Shown here in pieces: positions 5,345 through 6,582 of a stretch of 6,582 nt of DNA. Source of the stretch: Hydrogenophaga sp. (GTDB lineage: Bacteria; Pseudomonadota; Gammaproteobacteria; Burkholderiales; Burkholderiaceae_C); contig JAJNQE010000031.1 of NCBI GenBank assembly GCA_021154985.1, forward strand, positions 1 to 6,582, in the 5' to 3' direction. Made by a program: the position numbers and the translations under genes. Positions within the stretch are counted from its first letter, which is position 1. The number at the start of each line of letters is the position of its first letter. The notes under the pieces are model-generated. The model saw only the letters and a list, made by a program, of their open reading frames with translations. It did no database searches and was not told the DNA's origin.

Positions 5345-6007
5345 TCAGACGTACGCGGGGCTCAGGCCTTCGTTGACCATCACGCGCTGCAAGGACGGGC
5401 GCTCCAGCATGCGCTGCAGGTAGGGCCCCAGGTGTGGGTATTCGCGCGCGGGGCGAACCGGTGAATCGGGCGAAAAGTGGCGTGTCCAGCGGCACAGCGT
5501 GAACACGTAGGCGTCGAGCAGCGAATAGGCATCGCCCAGGAACCAAGGTCCGCCATGGCGCGCGAGTTCGGCGTCGAGCTGGGCAAGCAGCGCGCCCACG
5601 CGGCGCTTGGCCACGGCCTTGACTTCGTCCTGCGCGGCGCTGCCCGCTTCGTTCACCCAGCGGTGGGGGTAGAAGTAGACGATGAGCGTGGCCTGCAGCG
5701 TGTTGGTCAGCCACATGAGCCACTTGTAGGCGTGCGCGCGCTCCTTCGTGCCCAGCGCGGGCATCAGGCCGGCCTGCGGGTGCGTGTCGCACAGGTGCAG
5801 GCCGATGGCCGCCGTTTCGTAAAGCACCAGGTCGCCATCGACCAGCACCGGGATCAGGCCATTGGGGTTGAGCGCGCGGTAGGCCGGCGAATCCAGCGCG
5901 CCGTTCTCGCGATCGATGTGCACGCGTTCATAGGCCACACCCAGTTCTTCGAGCAGGATGTGCGGCACCATGGCCGCGGTGCTGGGATAGAAGTGGAGCT
6001 GGATCAT
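5345..6007 (-). CDS. Glutathione S-transferase-like protein
   Basis: This 220-aa cytosolic protein has the two-domain GST plan. The thioredoxin-like N-terminal domain (1-75) starts IQLHFYPSTAAMVPHILLEE (2-21). It carries the cis-proline P53 in NGLIPVL and the E64-T65 glutathione-contact pair in LYETAAI. The helical C-terminal domain (about 88-210) holds the S162-x-x-D165 N-capping box in GDAYSLLDAY, a conserved folding motif. The Cys of beta-class bacterial GSTs aligns with an alanine (about A11-A12), so catalysis, if any, would rely on S9, T10 or Y7. The substrate is unknown. The ATG at 6007 overlaps the stop of the amidohydrolase gene (ATGA), so the two are almost certainly one transcript. 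A longer open frame runs to 6205, but its extra residues lie inside the amidohydrolase gene and have no GST character. The stop is 4 bp from the converging corA stop. Confidence 0.92.
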   Translation of the reverse strand: MIQLHFYPSTAAMVPHILLEELGVAYERVHIDRENGALDSPAYRALNPNGLIPVLVDGDLVLYETAAIGLHLCDTHPQAGLMPALGTKERAHAYKWLMWLTNTLQATLIVYFYPHRWVNEAGSAAQDEVKAVAKRRVGALLAQLDAELARHGGPWFLGDAYSLLDAYVFTLCRWTRHFSPDSPVRPAREYPHLGPYLQRMLERPSLQRVMVNEGLSPAYV

Positions 6008-6582
6008 CGGGGAGCGGGGTCTGGCACGCCAAAGAGCGCGGCGCCATTGTCCCAGGCAATCTTCCTCGCCACGTCGGCTGGCAGGCCGCCGAGCCAGGTG
6101 CGATAGCCTTTCATGAGTTCGTCGTACTGCTGCCAGCGCTGGTTGATCCAGGTGTCCGAGCCGATCAGGAACCGGTTGGGGTACTTGAGGAGCAAGGTCC
6201 GCCACTCGGGACAGAGTTGGCCGTCCGCACAGGTAAGGCCCGGGCGGTACGACAGTTCGCCCATCAGGCGCGGGTAGCGCGCTAAGAGCGTGTCCACGCG
6301 CGGCGCGGGCGTGCCGCCGATGCCCGTGTGCGCCCAGATCAGCAGTGACTCCCGGCCCTTGGAGGGTGTGTTCGCCATCAACAAATCGATCGCGACGTCG
6401 TCCACGTGCGCGAGGATCGCGAGATCTTTCGCTTCGGCCAGCGCCATGAGCTGCTGGGCCACCGGGCCATGGGCGTTGGCGCTGTCGTACAGGTGGAACT
6501 CGCCCAGACCCCGGTAGGGTCCAGCGGGTGTGCCGCGTTTCAACTCGGCGTTCACCATGTCCACGATGGTGGGGTCGCGGAA
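6004..6582 (-). CDS. Metal-dependent amidohydrolase, TIM-barrel (Amidohydro_2-like), 5' end missing
   Basis: The frame is open to the right edge of the window and begins there with FRDPTIVDMV, so the start and the usual N-terminal HxH metal motif are outside. The GTG at 6564 is merely an internal valine codon. The 192 visible residues cover the C-terminal half of an amidohydrolase_2-type barrel: GEFHLY (27-32, with E28/H30), AHVDD (58-62, H59), IWAHTGIGG (82-90, H85), the probable catalytic aspartate D143 in LIGSDTW (139-145), and the closing helix IAWDNGAALFG (175-185) typical of the family. Such enzymes hydrolyse or decarboxylate small, often cyclic or carboxylated substrates; the substrate here cannot be read. 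C118 and C124 are an unusual pair near GLTCADGQLCPEW. The gene overlaps the GST-like gene by 4 bp, suggesting they act in one pathway. Confidence 0.85.
   Translation of the reverse strand, partial: FRDPTIVDMVNAELKRGTPAGPYRGLGEFHLYDSANAHGPVAQQLMALAEAKDLAILAHVDDVAIDLLMANTPSKGRESLLIWAHTGIGGTPAPRVDTLLARYPRLMGELSYRPGLTCADGQLCPEWRTLLLKYPNRFLIGSDTWINQRWQQYDELMKGYRTWLGGLPADVARKIAWDNGAALFGVPDPAPR

Noticed and set aside
4305..5423. A 372-codon open frame on the plus strand overlapping corA, slightly longer than corA itself
   Set aside because: Its translation is a low-complexity Ala/Arg/Gly-rich string without domains, it runs through the corA stop into the converging GST gene, and the GMN motif and membrane helices belong to the other frame. 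It is a GC-rich shadow frame.
6008..6205. N-terminal extension of the GST-like frame by 66 residues
   Set aside because: The extension lies entirely inside the amidohydrolase gene in another frame and is Arg/Pro/Ala-rich; the GST fold begins at the ATG at 6007.

Overview
The window reads as chromosomal housekeeping DNA from a GC-rich betaproteobacterium, most probably a Comamonadaceae member (Burkholderiales). I infer this from the protein styles (Asp-rich HemB, HemJ, GMN-type CorA, a long VanZ protein) and from the gene arrangement. The genus cannot be fixed from sequence alone. I see no transposase, phage gene, CRISPR array, tRNA or rRNA.

Layout, left to right. Positions 1-1578 hold a tightly packed minus-strand group read right to left: hemJ (protoporphyrinogen oxidase), a 370-aa VanZ-family membrane protein starting at TTG, and the first 12 codons of a gene that may encode a 2Fe-2S ferredoxin-like protein, joined to vanZ by an ATGA overlap. 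Positions 1579-1837 are intergenic. They hold a good minus-strand promoter, two abutting hairpins with CCUCC-type pyrimidine loops, and a strong rho-independent terminator ending about 60 nt before hemJ. This is either a small RNA of about 115-120 nt or an attenuating leader of hemJ, and it is the most interesting part of the window. Positions 1838-2962 encode, on the minus strand, a 374-aa protein that looks like a catalytically worn histidine kinase fused to a worn receiver domain. A 252-bp divergent region follows.

Positions 3215-5340 hold the plus-strand pair hemB-corA, 8 bp apart. The plus-strand pair then meets, tail to tail with only 4 bp between stop codons, a minus-strand pair at 5345-6582: an amidohydrolase (5' end outside the window) overlapping a glutathione S-transferase-like gene by ATGA.

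How the genes fit together: HemB makes porphobilinogen early in haem synthesis and HemJ performs the penultimate oxidation, so two haem steps flank the degenerate signalling gene and the RNA candidate. CorA would import Mg2+, the ion expected for this metal-site type of HemB. A regulatory link from the kinase-like protein or the RNA to haem synthesis is only suggested by position. The amidohydrolase-GST pair looks like an unrelated catabolic or detoxification unit.
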